Below, in pieces: positions 26,677-35,804 of a DNA stretch of 49,091 nucleotides (position 1 is its first letter; every line of letters begins with the position of its first letter). The notes below the pieces were generated by a model that was not told the DNA's origin, ran no database searches, and saw nothing but the letters and a program-made list of their open reading frames with translations. The translations under genes and the position numbers were made by a program. Origin of the DNA: UBA5266 sp964610025 (lineage in GTDB: Bacteria > Bacteroidota > Bacteroidia > Bacteroidales > WCHB1-69); NCBI GenBank assembly GCA_964610025.1, contig CAZSTX010000009.1, positions 1 to 49,091 on the forward strand. The letters are read 5' to 3'.

Positions 26677-27552
26677 TTATAAATAAAGTTTATCTATTTT
26701 CATTTTTATATATTTTCTTACTGAAAAATAAGTAGATAACCATGTAAACAACACTCCTATTAATGCAATAGCTGCAAAAACAAATAAATATTGTTCGGGT
26801 TCACTTAAATCAATCAATCCGGGTACATTCATATAAGTTAAATAAATTACTCCGCTTAATATAAGGATAGCAAATATAGCTCCCCATAAGCCTTGCATAA
26901 TTCCTTTATAAATAAAAGGTTTTTGAATAGTAGTTTTTTTAGCTCCTACTAACAACATACTTCTAATAATAAATCTTTTAGCATATATAGACAATCGTAT
27001 TGTATTATTAATTAATGAAATAGCAATAATCAACAACACACTACTCATAATCAACATGACTATACTTATTTTATATAAGTTTTGATTAATATTTTCGACA
27101 TAACTACGTTGATATTGAATATCAGTAACATTTTTTTCGAGATGTAAATTTTTTTCTATTTTTTGCAAACTATCAATAGAAGTATAGGCAGAATGAATTT
27201 TTAATAAAATAGACGGTGGGAGTATGTCGCCTACTATTTCTCTAAAATCATGTCCTAACATTTTTATTGTTTGTTCTGTAGCTTCTTCTTTGCTAATATA
27301 ACATGCAGACTTTACATATGGTTCTAATTCAAGTCGTTTTTGAAATTCTAAAATTTCTCCTTCATTTATATCAGGGAGTAGCATTATTTCAAAATTAATA
27401 TTTTCTCTGGTTTCTTTTGATATGCGTTGTGCATTAATAAGGATTACGCCTAAAAGACCTAACATAAATAAAACCAACGTAATACTAAGTACAGTAGAAA
27501 TCCACGAGGCAGCTAAGCGATGCTTTGTTATTTGGTCTACAGATTCTGTCAT
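26677..27552 (-). CDS. ftsX: Cell division protein FtsX (permease)
   Basis: FtsX (291 residues) has the family layout: a first membrane helix (about 18-40), a periplasmic domain (about 41-160), and three further helices near 165-185, 215-240 and 250-272. With the ATPase FtsE it regulates cell-wall hydrolases at the septum. ftsE is not adjacent, which is usual in Bacteroidetes but means the pair cannot be confirmed here. DUF3098 and uppP follow in the same direction. Confidence 0.9.
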   Translation of the reverse strand: MTESVDQITKHRLAASWISTVLSITLVLFMLGLLGVILINAQRISKETRENINFEIMLLPDINEGEILEFQKRLELEPYVKSACYISKEEATEQTIKMLGHDFREIVGDILPPSILLKIHSAYTSIDSLQKIEKNLHLEKNVTDIQYQRSYVENINQNLYKISIVMLIMSSVLLIIAISLINNTIRLSIYAKRFIIRSMLLVGAKKTTIQKPFIYKGIMQGLWGAIFAILILSGVIYLTYMNVPGLIDLSEPEQYLFVFAAIALIGVLFTWLSTYFSVRKYIKMKIDKLYL

Positions 27553-27610
27553 TTTTTCTTAATTTAATTAAACTATTAATAACTATTTATCAAAAAAAAT
27601 ATTGTATTTA

Positions 27611-29518
27611 TCATGCTTCACAATTACCATTATCTAATGTTACATATATAGAATTTTGACTTTTAAACTCAGGTACTATTAATTTCATTTGCTTCACTAT
27701 TTCAAAATCGTTTTCATTATAAATCAAACTTATTAATTGGGTTATATGATTATTTATCACATCGAAGTCGTATTCTATTACTTTGGCTATTTTGATTTTT
27801 TTATGTTTTGTTATAATGGTATTTTCATTATTATTTAAAAGTTCTTCATATAATTTTTCACCTGGGCGTAACCCGGTAAAAACAATTTGTATATCTCTTC
27901 CTAATTCCAATCCCGACAAAAGTACCATTTTTTTTGCTAAATCTAATATTTTAATTGATTTTCCCATATCAAAAATATAGATTTCGCTTCCATTGCTCAT
28001 TGCACCAGCGTGCAATACCAATTCGCAAGCTTCACCAATCGTCATAAAATAGCGAGTAACCTCTGGATGTGTTATTGTAATAGGACCTCCGGCATCTATT
28101 TGTTTTTTAAGAATAGGTATAATTGAGCCATTTGAACCTAATACATTTCCAAATCTCGTTGTGATAAATTTACAATTTTGATGTTTTTTTCCTAAGGATT
28201 GTACATAAATTTCAGCTATCCGCTTCGTTACACCCATTACGTTGGTAGGGTTCACAGCTTTATCTGTCGATATCATAATAAATTTACTCACAGCATATTC
28301 TAAACTTAAATCTGCTAATATTTTTGTTCCTAATACGTTAATTTTAACTGATTGTATTGGATTTTTTTCCATAATAGGAACATGTTTATAGGCTGCGGCA
28401 TGGTAGATAATATCGGGTCTATATTTAGCAAAAATATTTTCCATGAATGTTTTATCGCAAATATCTCCTATATAAGAAATATAATTTTTTCGTTGATAAG
28501 ATTCGTTGAGCGATAACTCCAAGAAAAACATTGGCGATTCGGCATTGTCTATCAATATAATTTGTTTAAAATCATACTTCATTACCTGATGCACAATCTC
28601 GCTCCCAATAGAGCCTGCTGCACCTGTAATTAACACTGTTTTATTCAACAAATCTTTACGTATTATATTGCTATCTAACTTAATAGGTTCTCTTTCTAAA
28701 AAATCTTCAATTTTAATTTTTTTGATTTGCTTAAAACTCAATTGTCCATTTATCCATCTATCAACAGGAGGTACTACTAATACTTTAGTTTTATATTCTA
28801 AACATTTTTCTGTTAATTGATTACTTTTATTTAAAGGGAAGTCTTTTATTGCAATTATTACGTGAGCAATGCTTTTTGTTTCTAATAATTTTATTAACTC
28901 TTTATAAGAATAAATGGTTAAATTGTCTATTTTTTTGCCTATTTTTTTAGGGTCATCGTCTACAAATCCTATTACATTATATTTATTTGAAATATCTTGA
29001 TATATTGATTTTTTCGTTGTAAATCCTAACTCGCCAGCACCATAAATAATAACATCTTTTTTCTGTTTGGGAGTATTAATGTATTCAAAATAAATAATTT
29101 TAGTAAATAAACGATAAAAAATCATTATAAAAGTTGATACAATAAATTCTAAAATAACAATAGAAAATGGCACTACAAAAGTATGGTCAATCATGTAATA
29201 CACTAAATTAATAGCAACAATAATCAATGAGCCTAATAGATTTATTGAAAATATACGTGTAACATCTTTTGTCCCTGTGTAACGCAATAAAGAAACGTGT
29301 ATACCAAAAGATAGAAATAAAATTAATCTTATACATAAAATTACTCCATATATAGCAACCATATGAGCAGTATCTATAACAGCGGGAATTTTAAAATTTA
29401 AACGTAAAATCATTACTAAGGTAATGGAAATACTCACGATAAATAAATCTATAAAAAGTATCATCCAACTGGGTGCAGTGTTGGTTTTATTTAATAATAA
29501 AGGCAACAGTTTTTTCAT
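27611..29518 (-). CDS. CapD/WbpM-type UDP-sugar 4,6-dehydratase, membrane-anchored
   Basis: The 635-residue protein begins with four membrane helices (about 16-130). A nucleotide-binding domain follows (VIIYGAGELGF, near 155), then the catalytic short-chain dehydrogenase domain with TGAAGSIGSE (near 297). ISTDKAV and NVMGVTKR show Met in place of the usual Tyr of YxxxK, as in FlaA1/WbpM-type inverting or retaining UDP-GlcNAc 4,6-dehydratases. These make precursors of rare amino sugars. It follows mazG by 8 bp. The exact stereochemistry is not readable from sequence. Confidence 0.9.
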   Translation of the reverse strand: MKKLLPLLLNKTNTAPSWMILFIDLFIVSISITLVMILRLNFKIPAVIDTAHMVAIYGVILCIRLILFLSFGIHVSLLRYTGTKDVTRIFSINLLGSLIIVAINLVYYMIDHTFVVPFSIVILEFIVSTFIMIFYRLFTKIIYFEYINTPKQKKDVIIYGAGELGFTTKKSIYQDISNKYNVIGFVDDDPKKIGKKIDNLTIYSYKELIKLLETKSIAHVIIAIKDFPLNKSNQLTEKCLEYKTKVLVVPPVDRWINGQLSFKQIKKIKIEDFLEREPIKLDSNIIRKDLLNKTVLITGAAGSIGSEIVHQVMKYDFKQIILIDNAESPMFFLELSLNESYQRKNYISYIGDICDKTFMENIFAKYRPDIIYHAAAYKHVPIMEKNPIQSVKINVLGTKILADLSLEYAVSKFIMISTDKAVNPTNVMGVTKRIAEIYVQSLGKKHQNCKFITTRFGNVLGSNGSIIPILKKQIDAGGPITITHPEVTRYFMTIGEACELVLHAGAMSNGSEIYIFDMGKSIKILDLAKKMVLLSGLELGRDIQIVFTGLRPGEKLYEELLNNNENTIITKHKKIKIAKVIEYDFDVINNHITQLISLIYNENDFEIVKQMKLIVPEFKSQNSIYVTLDNGNCEA

Positions 29519-29526
29519 CTATTCTT

Positions 29527-30303
29527 TTATTTGATATATTTTTTAGACTCTTCCCAATAAAAATTCATTTGATTAATATCTGTATCTGTAATTTTTTTAT
29601 TGTCTAATGCAAGTTGAGATTCAATATATTGAAATCGTTTAATAAATTTCTGATTGGTGTGTTCCAGGGCATCTTCTGGATTTATATCTAAAAAACGCGC
29701 ATAATTAATCATTGCAAATAATATATCTCCAAACTCTTCTTCTATCCGTTGGTTTTCTTTTTGTTTTAATTCAGTTTCAAATTCGTTGATTTCTTCTTTG
29801 ATTTTTTCAAATACCTCTGCCGAATTGTTCCAATCAAATCCTACTCCTCTTGCTTTTTCTTGTATTCTATATGCTTTTATCATTGCAGGCAACGAAGATG
29901 GCACACCTTCTAATACCGATTTGCGTCCTTCGGTTAATTTAATTTTTTCCCAATTTTCTTTTACCTCTTCTGAATTAGTAACTTTTATATTTCCAAAAAC
30001 ATGCGGATGACGTAATTCTAATTTATCGCACAAAGCATTTGTTATATCTGCAAAATCAAAAGCATTAAGTTCCTCTCCTATTTTGGCATAAAAAACAATA
30101 TGTAATAAAATATCGCCCAACTCTTTTTTTATATTATCTAACTCTTGGCGAATGATGGCATCTGATAGCTCATACACCTCTTCTATTGTAAGATAGCGAA
30201 GACTTTCAAGTGTTTGTTTACGATCCCATGGACATTTTTCTCGCAATTCATCCATAATGGTTAACAAACGATCAATGGCTATCAAATTCTTATTAATTGG
30301 CAT
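29527..30303 (-). CDS. mazG: Nucleoside triphosphate pyrophosphohydrolase MazG
   Basis: MazG (258 residues) hydrolyses (d)NTPs to monophosphates, removing aberrant or excess nucleotides. It is the two-domain type: CPWDRKQTLESL (19-30) opens the first repeat with EEVYELSDAI metal-binding helices and GDILLHIVF, and a second repeat has FGDILFAMINYAR (about 190-202). The start is supported by conservation beginning at about residue 8. It overlaps nothing and leads into the CapD-type gene 8 bp later. No close -7 box match was found upstream. Confidence 0.95.
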   Translation of the reverse strand: MPINKNLIAIDRLLTIMDELREKCPWDRKQTLESLRYLTIEEVYELSDAIIRQELDNIKKELGDILLHIVFYAKIGEELNAFDFADITNALCDKLELRHPHVFGNIKVTNSEEVKENWEKIKLTEGRKSVLEGVPSSLPAMIKAYRIQEKARGVGFDWNNSAEVFEKIKEEINEFETELKQKENQRIEEEFGDILFAMINYARFLDINPEDALEHTNQKFIKRFQYIESQLALDNKKITDTDINQMNFYWEESKKYIK

Positions 30304-30343
30304 ATTATGGATTATTTTTCAGTAATGACATTAATATAAAAAA

Positions 30344-30382
30344 CAGTATGTTACTGTATATAAATTCTTTTTATTTATATAC
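30344..30382. repeat. Two adjoining inverted repeats (mazG-galE gap)
   Basis: CAGTAtgtTACTG (30344-30356) abuts a perfect 10-bp inverted repeat GTATATAAAT/ATTTATATAC with a 7-nt loop (30356-30382). Neither is followed by a U-tract. They lie between the galE stop and the mazG start, both leftward. They may be an operator or weak terminator, or simply AT-rich chance. Confidence 0.3.
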
Positions 30383-30444
30383 AAACTTTTATAATTACTT
30401 TGCGAAAATAAGAAAATATTCAATAACAATGTCTACTATTTTTA

Positions 30445-31485
30445 TTATTCTCTAATATTTTCTTTTACTTTTGCCATTACCTTCTCCCATTCCCATGCTG
30501 TTTTTAACATATCAGCTAACGAATACTTAGCTTTCCATTTTAAAATGTTATTTGCTCGATTAGTATCTGCCCAAATCTGTGCTACATCGCCTTTACGCCG
30601 TTCTTTGAGTTGATAATTTACTTTTACTTCATTGACTTTTTCAAAAGTATGTACTATATCTAAAACCGAATAGCCTATTCCTGTACCTACATTAAAGACT
30701 TCGTAATTAGTAGTTTTATTTTCTTCTAACATTCGTTGAAGGGCATATACATGTGCCTCTGCTAAATCAGCAACATGTATATAGTCGCGTATACAAGTCC
30801 CATCGGGCGTGTCGTAATCATAACCAAAAACCGATAAGTATTCACGCTTACCTATCACTGTCTGTGTAAGATAAGGCAACAAGTTAGGTGGTATTCCTTT
30901 AGCAACCTCTCCTATTTTCAACGAAGGGTGAGCGCCTATAGGATTAAAATAACGTAAAGATGTAATGTTCAAATCTCTATCTGCTTTACAGCAATCTTCA
31001 AGCATTTCTTCTATTACTTGTTTGGTGTTGCCATAAGGAGACATCGCTTTTTTTATAGGCGATAATTCCGTTACAGGTAAAGTATCAGGGGTACCATAAA
31101 CAGTACATGATGATGAAAAAACCAAATAAGGAATCCGATGTTTTTTCATTTGTATTAAGACATTTAATACAGAATGGAAATTATTTTTATAATATCTTAA
31201 AGGCTCATTTACGGATTCATTCACGTACTTATAAGCCGCAAAATGAATAATAGCATCTATCGAATATTTGTTAAATAAATCTTCACATGCTTGTTCGTCA
31301 AGTAAATCTATTTTTTCAAAAATTGGTAATATTTTCGTTATTTTTTCAATATTATAAATGACATTTTCTTCTGAATTACTCAAATTATCAACTATTATTA
31401 CATTGTATCCTCGTTCTTGCAATGCAACAACTGTATGCGAGCCTATATAGCCCATTCCTCCTGTTACTAATATTGTTTTTTTCAT
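30445..31485 (-). CDS. galE: UDP-glucose 4-epimerase
   Basis: GalE (346 residues) interconverts UDP-glucose and UDP-galactose. It is an extended short-chain dehydrogenase. VTGGMGYIGSHTV (7-19) binds NAD; SSSCTVYG and SPYGNTK (Tyr and Lys of YxxxK) form the catalytic part. IRDYIHVADLAEAHVYAL and YNVGTG-like FNVGTGIGYSV are GalE signatures. Its ATG overlaps the gltX stop by four bases, so it is probably translated with gltX. It supplies galactose for surface glycans or sugar catabolism. Confidence 0.96.
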   Translation of the reverse strand: MKKTILVTGGMGYIGSHTVVALQERGYNVIIVDNLSNSEENVIYNIEKITKILPIFEKIDLLDEQACEDLFNKYSIDAIIHFAAYKYVNESVNEPLRYYKNNFHSVLNVLIQMKKHRIPYLVFSSSCTVYGTPDTLPVTELSPIKKAMSPYGNTKQVIEEMLEDCCKADRDLNITSLRYFNPIGAHPSLKIGEVAKGIPPNLLPYLTQTVIGKREYLSVFGYDYDTPDGTCIRDYIHVADLAEAHVYALQRMLEENKTTNYEVFNVGTGIGYSVLDIVHTFEKVNEVKVNYQLKERRKGDVAQIWADTNRANNILKWKAKYSLADMLKTAWEWEKVMAKVKENIRE

Positions 31486-32999
31486 ACTTTTATTTTATTA
31501 ATAGCAATTTCTATGCGTTGTGAAGTTTCTGCTACTCCAAGCAAATTAATTATTTCAAACAAATCGGGTCCTTTTGCATAGCCTACTAAAGCTAAACGTA
31601 AACAATTCATTATATCAGCCATATTTAATTGATTATTATCAATATAATTTTTCACTTGCTCTTTGGTGATATTTATTTGAAAAACTGGTTCATTAGCAAT
31701 GATTTCTTTTATTGCTTTTAAGTGCTGTGCAGTATTTTCTTTCCAACGTTTTTTTATTATATTTTCATCATAACTATCAGGTTGTAGAAAAAAGAAAGAA
31801 GAAGCCTCCCATATATCATGAATAAAAGATGCACGTTCTTTTACTAATGCTACAATTTTTTTTATATAGTCGCTATCAGCTATAAAATTCTTTTTTAGTA
31901 AAAACTCATTGTATTCCTTTGTTAATTCTTCATTCGATTTCATTTGTAAATAATGATGATTAAACCATTTAGCCTTTTCATAATCGAATTTTGCTCCCGA
32001 TTTATTTACTCTTTCTAAAGTAAACTCTTCGACAAGCTCCGATAGAGAAAATATTTCTTTTTCTGTACCGGGGTTCCAACCAAGTAATGCTAAAAAATTG
32101 ATTAATGCTTCTGGAAAATATCCTTTTTCTCTATATCCTAAAATTGTTTCAGAAGATATTGGATCATTCCATTTTAAGGGGAATACGGGAAAACCTAAAC
32201 GGTCACCATCGCGTTTACTAAGTTTTCCATTTCCGTCAGGCTTAAGCAATAAAGGAAGATGTGCAAATTGAGGCATTGTGTCTTCCCAACCCAAATAACG
32301 ATAAAGTAAAACATGCAAAGGCGATGAAGGCAACCATTCACTGCCACGGATAACATGCGATATATCCATTAAATGATCATCTACAATATTTGCCAAATGA
32401 TATGTCGGCAATTGGTCTGACGACTTCCACAATACCTTGTCATCTAAGACACTACTATTGATTGTTATTTCTCCATATATTAAATCTTGCACTTTTATAT
32501 CCTCACCCGGATTAATACAAATTCTAATAACATAAGATTCTCCTTGAGCTATCCTATTTTTCACTTCCTCTTCCGAAAGTGTTAACGAATTTTTCATCTG
32601 CATTCGCACCGAAGCATCGTATTGAAAATTAGCTATTTTTTTACGTTTAAATTCTATTTCTTCAGATGTATCAAAAGCATAGTATGCTTTTCCATTACTG
32701 ATTAAAAAATCAGCATATTGTTTATAAATGGATTTACGTTCTGATTGACGGTATTTTACGCCTTTTTCATTTGAAATATGTACTCCCTCGTCGAAGACAA
32801 TGCCTAACCATTCAAATGTATCTATAATATACTGTTCGGCACCAGAAACAAAACGAGCACTATCGGTATCTTCGATACGGAGAATTATTTTTCCATTATT
32901 TTTTTTTGCAAACAAATAGTTATACAATGCCGTACGTGCGCCTCCTATGTGTAAAGGACCTGTAGGGCTTGGAGCAAATCGTACTCTTACTGCTTTCAT
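31482..32999 (-). CDS. gltX: Glutamyl-tRNA synthetase
   Basis: GltX (505 residues) charges tRNA-Glu (class I synthetase). The HIGH-type motif is SPTGPLHIGGARTAL (11-25), with the KMSKS-type KLSKRDG at 259-265. An alpha-helical anticodon-binding domain follows (about 320-505). Length is normal for Bacteroidetes. Whether it also charges tRNA-Gln is not decidable here. A TATTTTTG box lies 24 bp upstream. galE overlaps by ATGA at the end. Confidence 0.97.
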   Translation of the reverse strand: MKAVRVRFAPSPTGPLHIGGARTALYNYLFAKKNNGKIILRIEDTDSARFVSGAEQYIIDTFEWLGIVFDEGVHISNEKGVKYRQSERKSIYKQYADFLISNGKAYYAFDTSEEIEFKRKKIANFQYDASVRMQMKNSLTLSEEEVKNRIAQGESYVIRICINPGEDIKVQDLIYGEITINSSVLDDKVLWKSSDQLPTYHLANIVDDHLMDISHVIRGSEWLPSSPLHVLLYRYLGWEDTMPQFAHLPLLLKPDGNGKLSKRDGDRLGFPVFPLKWNDPISSETILGYREKGYFPEALINFLALLGWNPGTEKEIFSLSELVEEFTLERVNKSGAKFDYEKAKWFNHHYLQMKSNEELTKEYNEFLLKKNFIADSDYIKKIVALVKERASFIHDIWEASSFFFLQPDSYDENIIKKRWKENTAQHLKAIKEIIANEPVFQINITKEQVKNYIDNNQLNMADIMNCLRLALVGYAKGPDLFEIINLLGVAETSQRIEIAINKIKV

Positions 33000-33023
33000 T
33001 ATTATTTATAATTACTTTTTTTG

Positions 33024-33031
33024 CAAAAATA
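33024..33031 (-). promoter_or_regulatory. Bacteroidetes -7 box for gltX-galE
   Basis: The minus strand reads TATTTTTG 24 bp upstream of the gltX ATG in the divergent gap with lipA. Confidence 0.6.
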
Positions 33032-33148
33032 CTAAATATTAAAAAAGAAATCGCAAAAATAGATAGTTTAATGTATTTTTTCTAAACATTTCAAATTATT
33101 CTTGGTTTCAAAAACGAATTTCAACTGATTTTATATGTAATTTTGATA

Positions 33149-33156
33149 TACTTTTG
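33149..33156 (+). promoter_or_regulatory. Bacteroidetes -7 box for lipA-lipB-thiF-like
   Basis: TACTTTTG lies 30 bp upstream of the lipA ATG on the plus strand. Confidence 0.6.
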
Positions 33157-33186
33157 CAGTTAAAAGAATGCAAAAACTAAAATTCG

Positions 33187-34056
33187 ATGTCTGAAAACAT
33201 TAGAAAGCCAGAATGGCTAAAAATAAAATTAGAAAGTGGAGAAAATTTTGAAAAAGTAAAACAAACCGTACACCAACATCATCTTCACACTATTTGCGAA
33301 AGTGGCAAATGCCCTAATAGAAACAAATGTTGGAATATGGGAACTGCTACTTTTATGATATTAGGAGATATATGTACTCGTTCGTGTAAATTTTGTGCAA
33401 CCAAAACAGGAAAGCCACTTCCTGTAGATGCCACAGAACCCATGCGATTAGCTGAAAGCATCCGCTTAATGAATTTAAATTACTGTGTTGTAACCTCTGT
33501 AGATCGCGATGATTTACCCGATAAAGGTGCAAAACATTGGTACAACTGCATTTTAGCTATTCGTCAATTAAATCCTCAAATAAAAATAGAAGTCCTCATT
33601 CCCGATTTTGATGGAAATCATGAGTGGATACAAATGGTTTGCGATGCTAAACCCGACGTAATAGGACATAATCTTGAAACTGTTAAACGTTTAACTCCTT
33701 TAGTGAGAAGTCGTGCTAACTATGCAACTAGTTTGAAAACATTGGAATTTATTGCTAAAACTGGTAGTATTGCTAAATCAGGTATAATGGTTGGCATAGG
33801 AGAAAAACAAGAAGAAGTAATTAATTTAATGAAAGATTTACGCTCAATAGACTGTAAATTATTTACCATAGGGCAATACCTACAGCCTACTCCTCAAAAC
33901 ATAGAAATAACAGAATATATTCACCCCGAAGTATTTGATTTTTACAAAAAAGAAGGATTAGCTTTGGGATTTAAAGCTGTAGAAAGTGGACCTTATGTAC
34001 GTTCTTCTTTCATGGCAGAACAATCATATATTAACAGTAAAATAAAAAAATTATGA
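33187..34056 (+). CDS. lipA: Lipoyl synthase (radical SAM)
   Basis: LipA (289 residues) inserts two sulfurs into protein-bound octanoate to make lipoyl groups. The auxiliary cluster cysteines are C37, C42 and C48 (CESGKCPNRNKC). The radical-SAM cluster is C63, C67 and C70 (CTRSCKFC). The C-terminal segment ends in AVESGPYVRSSFMAEQ, carrying the conserved RSS Ser that ligates the auxiliary cluster. Targets would be GcvH or E2 subunits of oxoacid dehydrogenases. lipB starts within its stop codon (ATGA overlap). Confidence 0.97.
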   Translation: MSENIRKPEWLKIKLESGENFEKVKQTVHQHHLHTICESGKCPNRNKCWNMGTATFMILGDICTRSCKFCATKTGKPLPVDATEPMRLAESIRLMNLNYCVVTSVDRDDLPDKGAKHWYNCILAIRQLNPQIKIEVLIPDFDGNHEWIQMVCDAKPDVIGHNLETVKRLTPLVRSRANYATSLKTLEFIAKTGSIAKSGIMVGIGEKQEEVINLMKDLRSIDCKLFTIGQYLQPTPQNIEITEYIHPEVFDFYKKEGLALGFKAVESGPYVRSSFMAEQSYINSKIKKL

Positions 34057-34721
34057 TTTTTACAGATTGGCAACTTATAGACTATAAACAAGCATGGGAT
34101 CAACAAAAAATAATATTTAACGCTTTAATTGATAAAAAATTAAAACCTGATTTAGAAATAAAAGATATCTATCAACAAGTAATTCTATGCGAACACCCGC
34201 ATGTATACACTTTGGGACATAACGGAGAACATGCTAATCTACTCGCTAATTCTGAATTTTTAAAAAAAATAAATGCGCAGTTTTATCACATTGACCGAGG
34301 TGGCGACATTACTTATCATGGACCTGGTCAATTAGTAGGCTATCCCATTATCGATATTGCCGCATTAAAACTATCGCTCAAAGAATATGTTCACTTATTA
34401 GAAGAGAGTATTATAAAAACAATTGATTACTACGGAATTAAATCTTATCGATTAGATGGAGCAACAGGAGTTTGGCTCGATATTGACAAGCCAAATGTAA
34501 GAAAAATTTGTGCTATTGGCATTCGAGCAAGCCATTATGTTACCATGCACGGTTTTGCTTTAAATGTAAATACCGACTTAAATTATTTTCACTATATTAA
34601 TCCTTGTGGATTTGTCGATAAAGGAGTTACTTCTATCGAAAAAGAATTAAACCACAAAGTTGACATGCAAGAGATAAAAAAAATCTACCAGCAAGCTTTT
34701 ACCGATATTTTTAAAATATAA
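34053..34721 (+). CDS. lipB: Octanoyl-[acyl-carrier-protein]-protein N-octanoyltransferase
   Basis: LipB (222 residues) moves octanoate from ACP to the lipoyl domain, giving LipA its substrate. RGGDITYHGPGQLVGYP (82-98) is the signature. The catalytic pair appears as Cys185 in NPCGF and Lys151 in KICAIGI. It overlaps lipA by four bases and is followed after one base by the ThiF-like gene. De novo lipoylation is therefore complete in this locus. Confidence 0.96.
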   Translation: MIFTDWQLIDYKQAWDQQKIIFNALIDKKLKPDLEIKDIYQQVILCEHPHVYTLGHNGEHANLLANSEFLKKINAQFYHIDRGGDITYHGPGQLVGYPIIDIAALKLSLKEYVHLLEESIIKTIDYYGIKSYRLDGATGVWLDIDKPNVRKICAIGIRASHYVTMHGFALNVNTDLNYFHYINPCGFVDKGVTSIEKELNHKVDMQEIKKIYQQAFTDIFKI

Positions 34722-34722
34722 T

Positions 34723-35466
34723 ATGAATAGATATATTCGTCAAACAGTTTTGCCCACAATTGGCGAAAAAGGACAAAAAGCCATAAAAAAATCCTCCGTA
34801 TTATTAGTCGGAGTAGGCGGATTAGGGTCTACAATCAGTCAGTATTTGGTAGCTGCTGGTGTGGGAACGATAGGATTAGTAGATGCTGATACTGTATCAT
34901 TACACAATCTACAACGACAAATTTTATACCGTGAACCGCAAGTAGGACTTTCTAAAGTTTTAACAGCCAAACAATCACTAAAAAACCTCAACTCTGAAGT
35001 AATTTTAAACGCTTATAATATACAATTCACAGCACAAAACGCATTATTATTAACAAAAAATTACGATATAATTATTGATGGAACAGACAACTACTCTACA
35101 CGTTACCTTTTAAATGACGTCTGTGTAGGACTAAACAAACCCTTAATATATGGAGCTATTGCAGAATTTTACGGACAAGTAAGTGTCTTTAATTATCAAG
35201 GAGGAGCTACTTATCGTTGTTTGTATCCTCATGCTAAAGATGACAATACAATTAGCCCCCCCATTGGTGTAATAGGAATGCTTCCTGGCATTATAGGAGG
35301 TATACAAGCAGTAGAAGCAATTAAAATAATGACGAATATAAAAGACACCTTAAAAAACAAACTATTTACTATCAATTTACTAAACCTCACTACATCTCTA
35401 ACAACTATCACCCCCGATGCAGAACAGCGAAAAATTGCATTTTCCAATTTTAAATTATTAAAATAA
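34723..35466 (+). CDS. HesA/MoeB/ThiF-family E1-like adenylating protein
   Basis: The 247-residue protein has an E1-type Rossmann fold. VGVGGLGS (29-36) binds ATP; DAD near 54-56, NLQRQ (62-66), K78 and DGTDNYSTRYLLND (119-132) complete the adenylation site. Such proteins activate the C-terminal glycine of ThiS- or MoaD-like proteins, or a tRNA base (TcdA). Three of the four zinc cysteines of MoeB/ThiF are missing: the CxxC pair keeps only C166, and the C-terminal pair is absent. The usual loop Cys before the GVxG segment is replaced by Ser-Pro-Pro. No small ubiquitin-like partner is nearby. It is in the lipA-lipB operon by a 1-bp gap. Confidence 0.85.
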   Translation: MNRYIRQTVLPTIGEKGQKAIKKSSVLLVGVGGLGSTISQYLVAAGVGTIGLVDADTVSLHNLQRQILYREPQVGLSKVLTAKQSLKNLNSEVILNAYNIQFTAQNALLLTKNYDIIIDGTDNYSTRYLLNDVCVGLNKPLIYGAIAEFYGQVSVFNYQGGATYRCLYPHAKDDNTISPPIGVIGMLPGIIGGIQAVEAIKIMTNIKDTLKNKLFTINLLNLTTSLTTITPDAEQRKIAFSNFKLLK

Positions 35467-35484
35467 ATCTGTCATTTATAAATT

Positions 35485-35521
35485 AAAAAAATGGAGTTAA
35501 TCATTGATTTATCAACTCCAT
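35485..35521 (-). terminator. Intrinsic terminator of tRNA-Leu
   Basis: On the minus strand ATGGAGTT pairs with AACTCCAT (8 bp, 15-nt loop) and is followed by a run of seven T. On the plus strand the same hairpin is followed only by TTTAAT, so it may weakly serve the lipA operon as well. Confidence 0.7.
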
Positions 35522-35528
35522 TTAATCG

Positions 35529-35612
35529 TACCCGAGGCCGGGATCGAACCGGCACGAGTATTACCTCATCGGTTTTTGAGACCGACGCGTCTACCAATTC
35601 CGCCACTCGGGC
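35529..35612 (-). tRNA. tRNA-Leu(CAA)
   Basis: The minus strand folds as an 84-nt class II tRNA. The acceptor GCCCGAG pairs with CTCGGGT (one G-U). The D-arm is GGCGGAATTGGTAGACGC. The anticodon stem TCGGT/ACCGA encloses CTCAAAA with anticodon CAA. A variable arm GATGAGGTAATACTCGT and T-arm GCCGGTTCGATCCCGGC follow. CCA is not encoded. It has its own -7 box and terminator. Confidence 0.95.
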
Positions 35613-35623
35613 TTAAAAGTTTA

Positions 35624-35631
35624 CAAAAGTA
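35624..35631 (-). promoter_or_regulatory. Bacteroidetes -7 box for tRNA-Leu
   Basis: The minus strand reads TACTTTTG, 11 bp before the tRNA 5' end, so transcription would start almost at the mature end. Confidence 0.65.
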
Positions 35632-35759
35632 GTTTTTTTTTGTATATAAATTACTTTTTATTTGCTGTTTTTTTTTAATTAAAAATAACTTTTACATAAT
35701 CTTTTGATTTTTAATGAAATAATTTTTTCCTAAAAATCAGTTTTGTAATAATAATTCTA

Positions 35760-35767
35760 TACTTTTG
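35760..35767 (+). promoter_or_regulatory. Bacteroidetes -7 box for DUF2795 gene
   Basis: TACTTTTG lies 37 bp upstream of the ATG at 35805. Confidence 0.65.
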
Positions 35768-35804
35768 CAAAAATTTTAAAAACCGTATAAAACCATAAAA
35801 AAAG

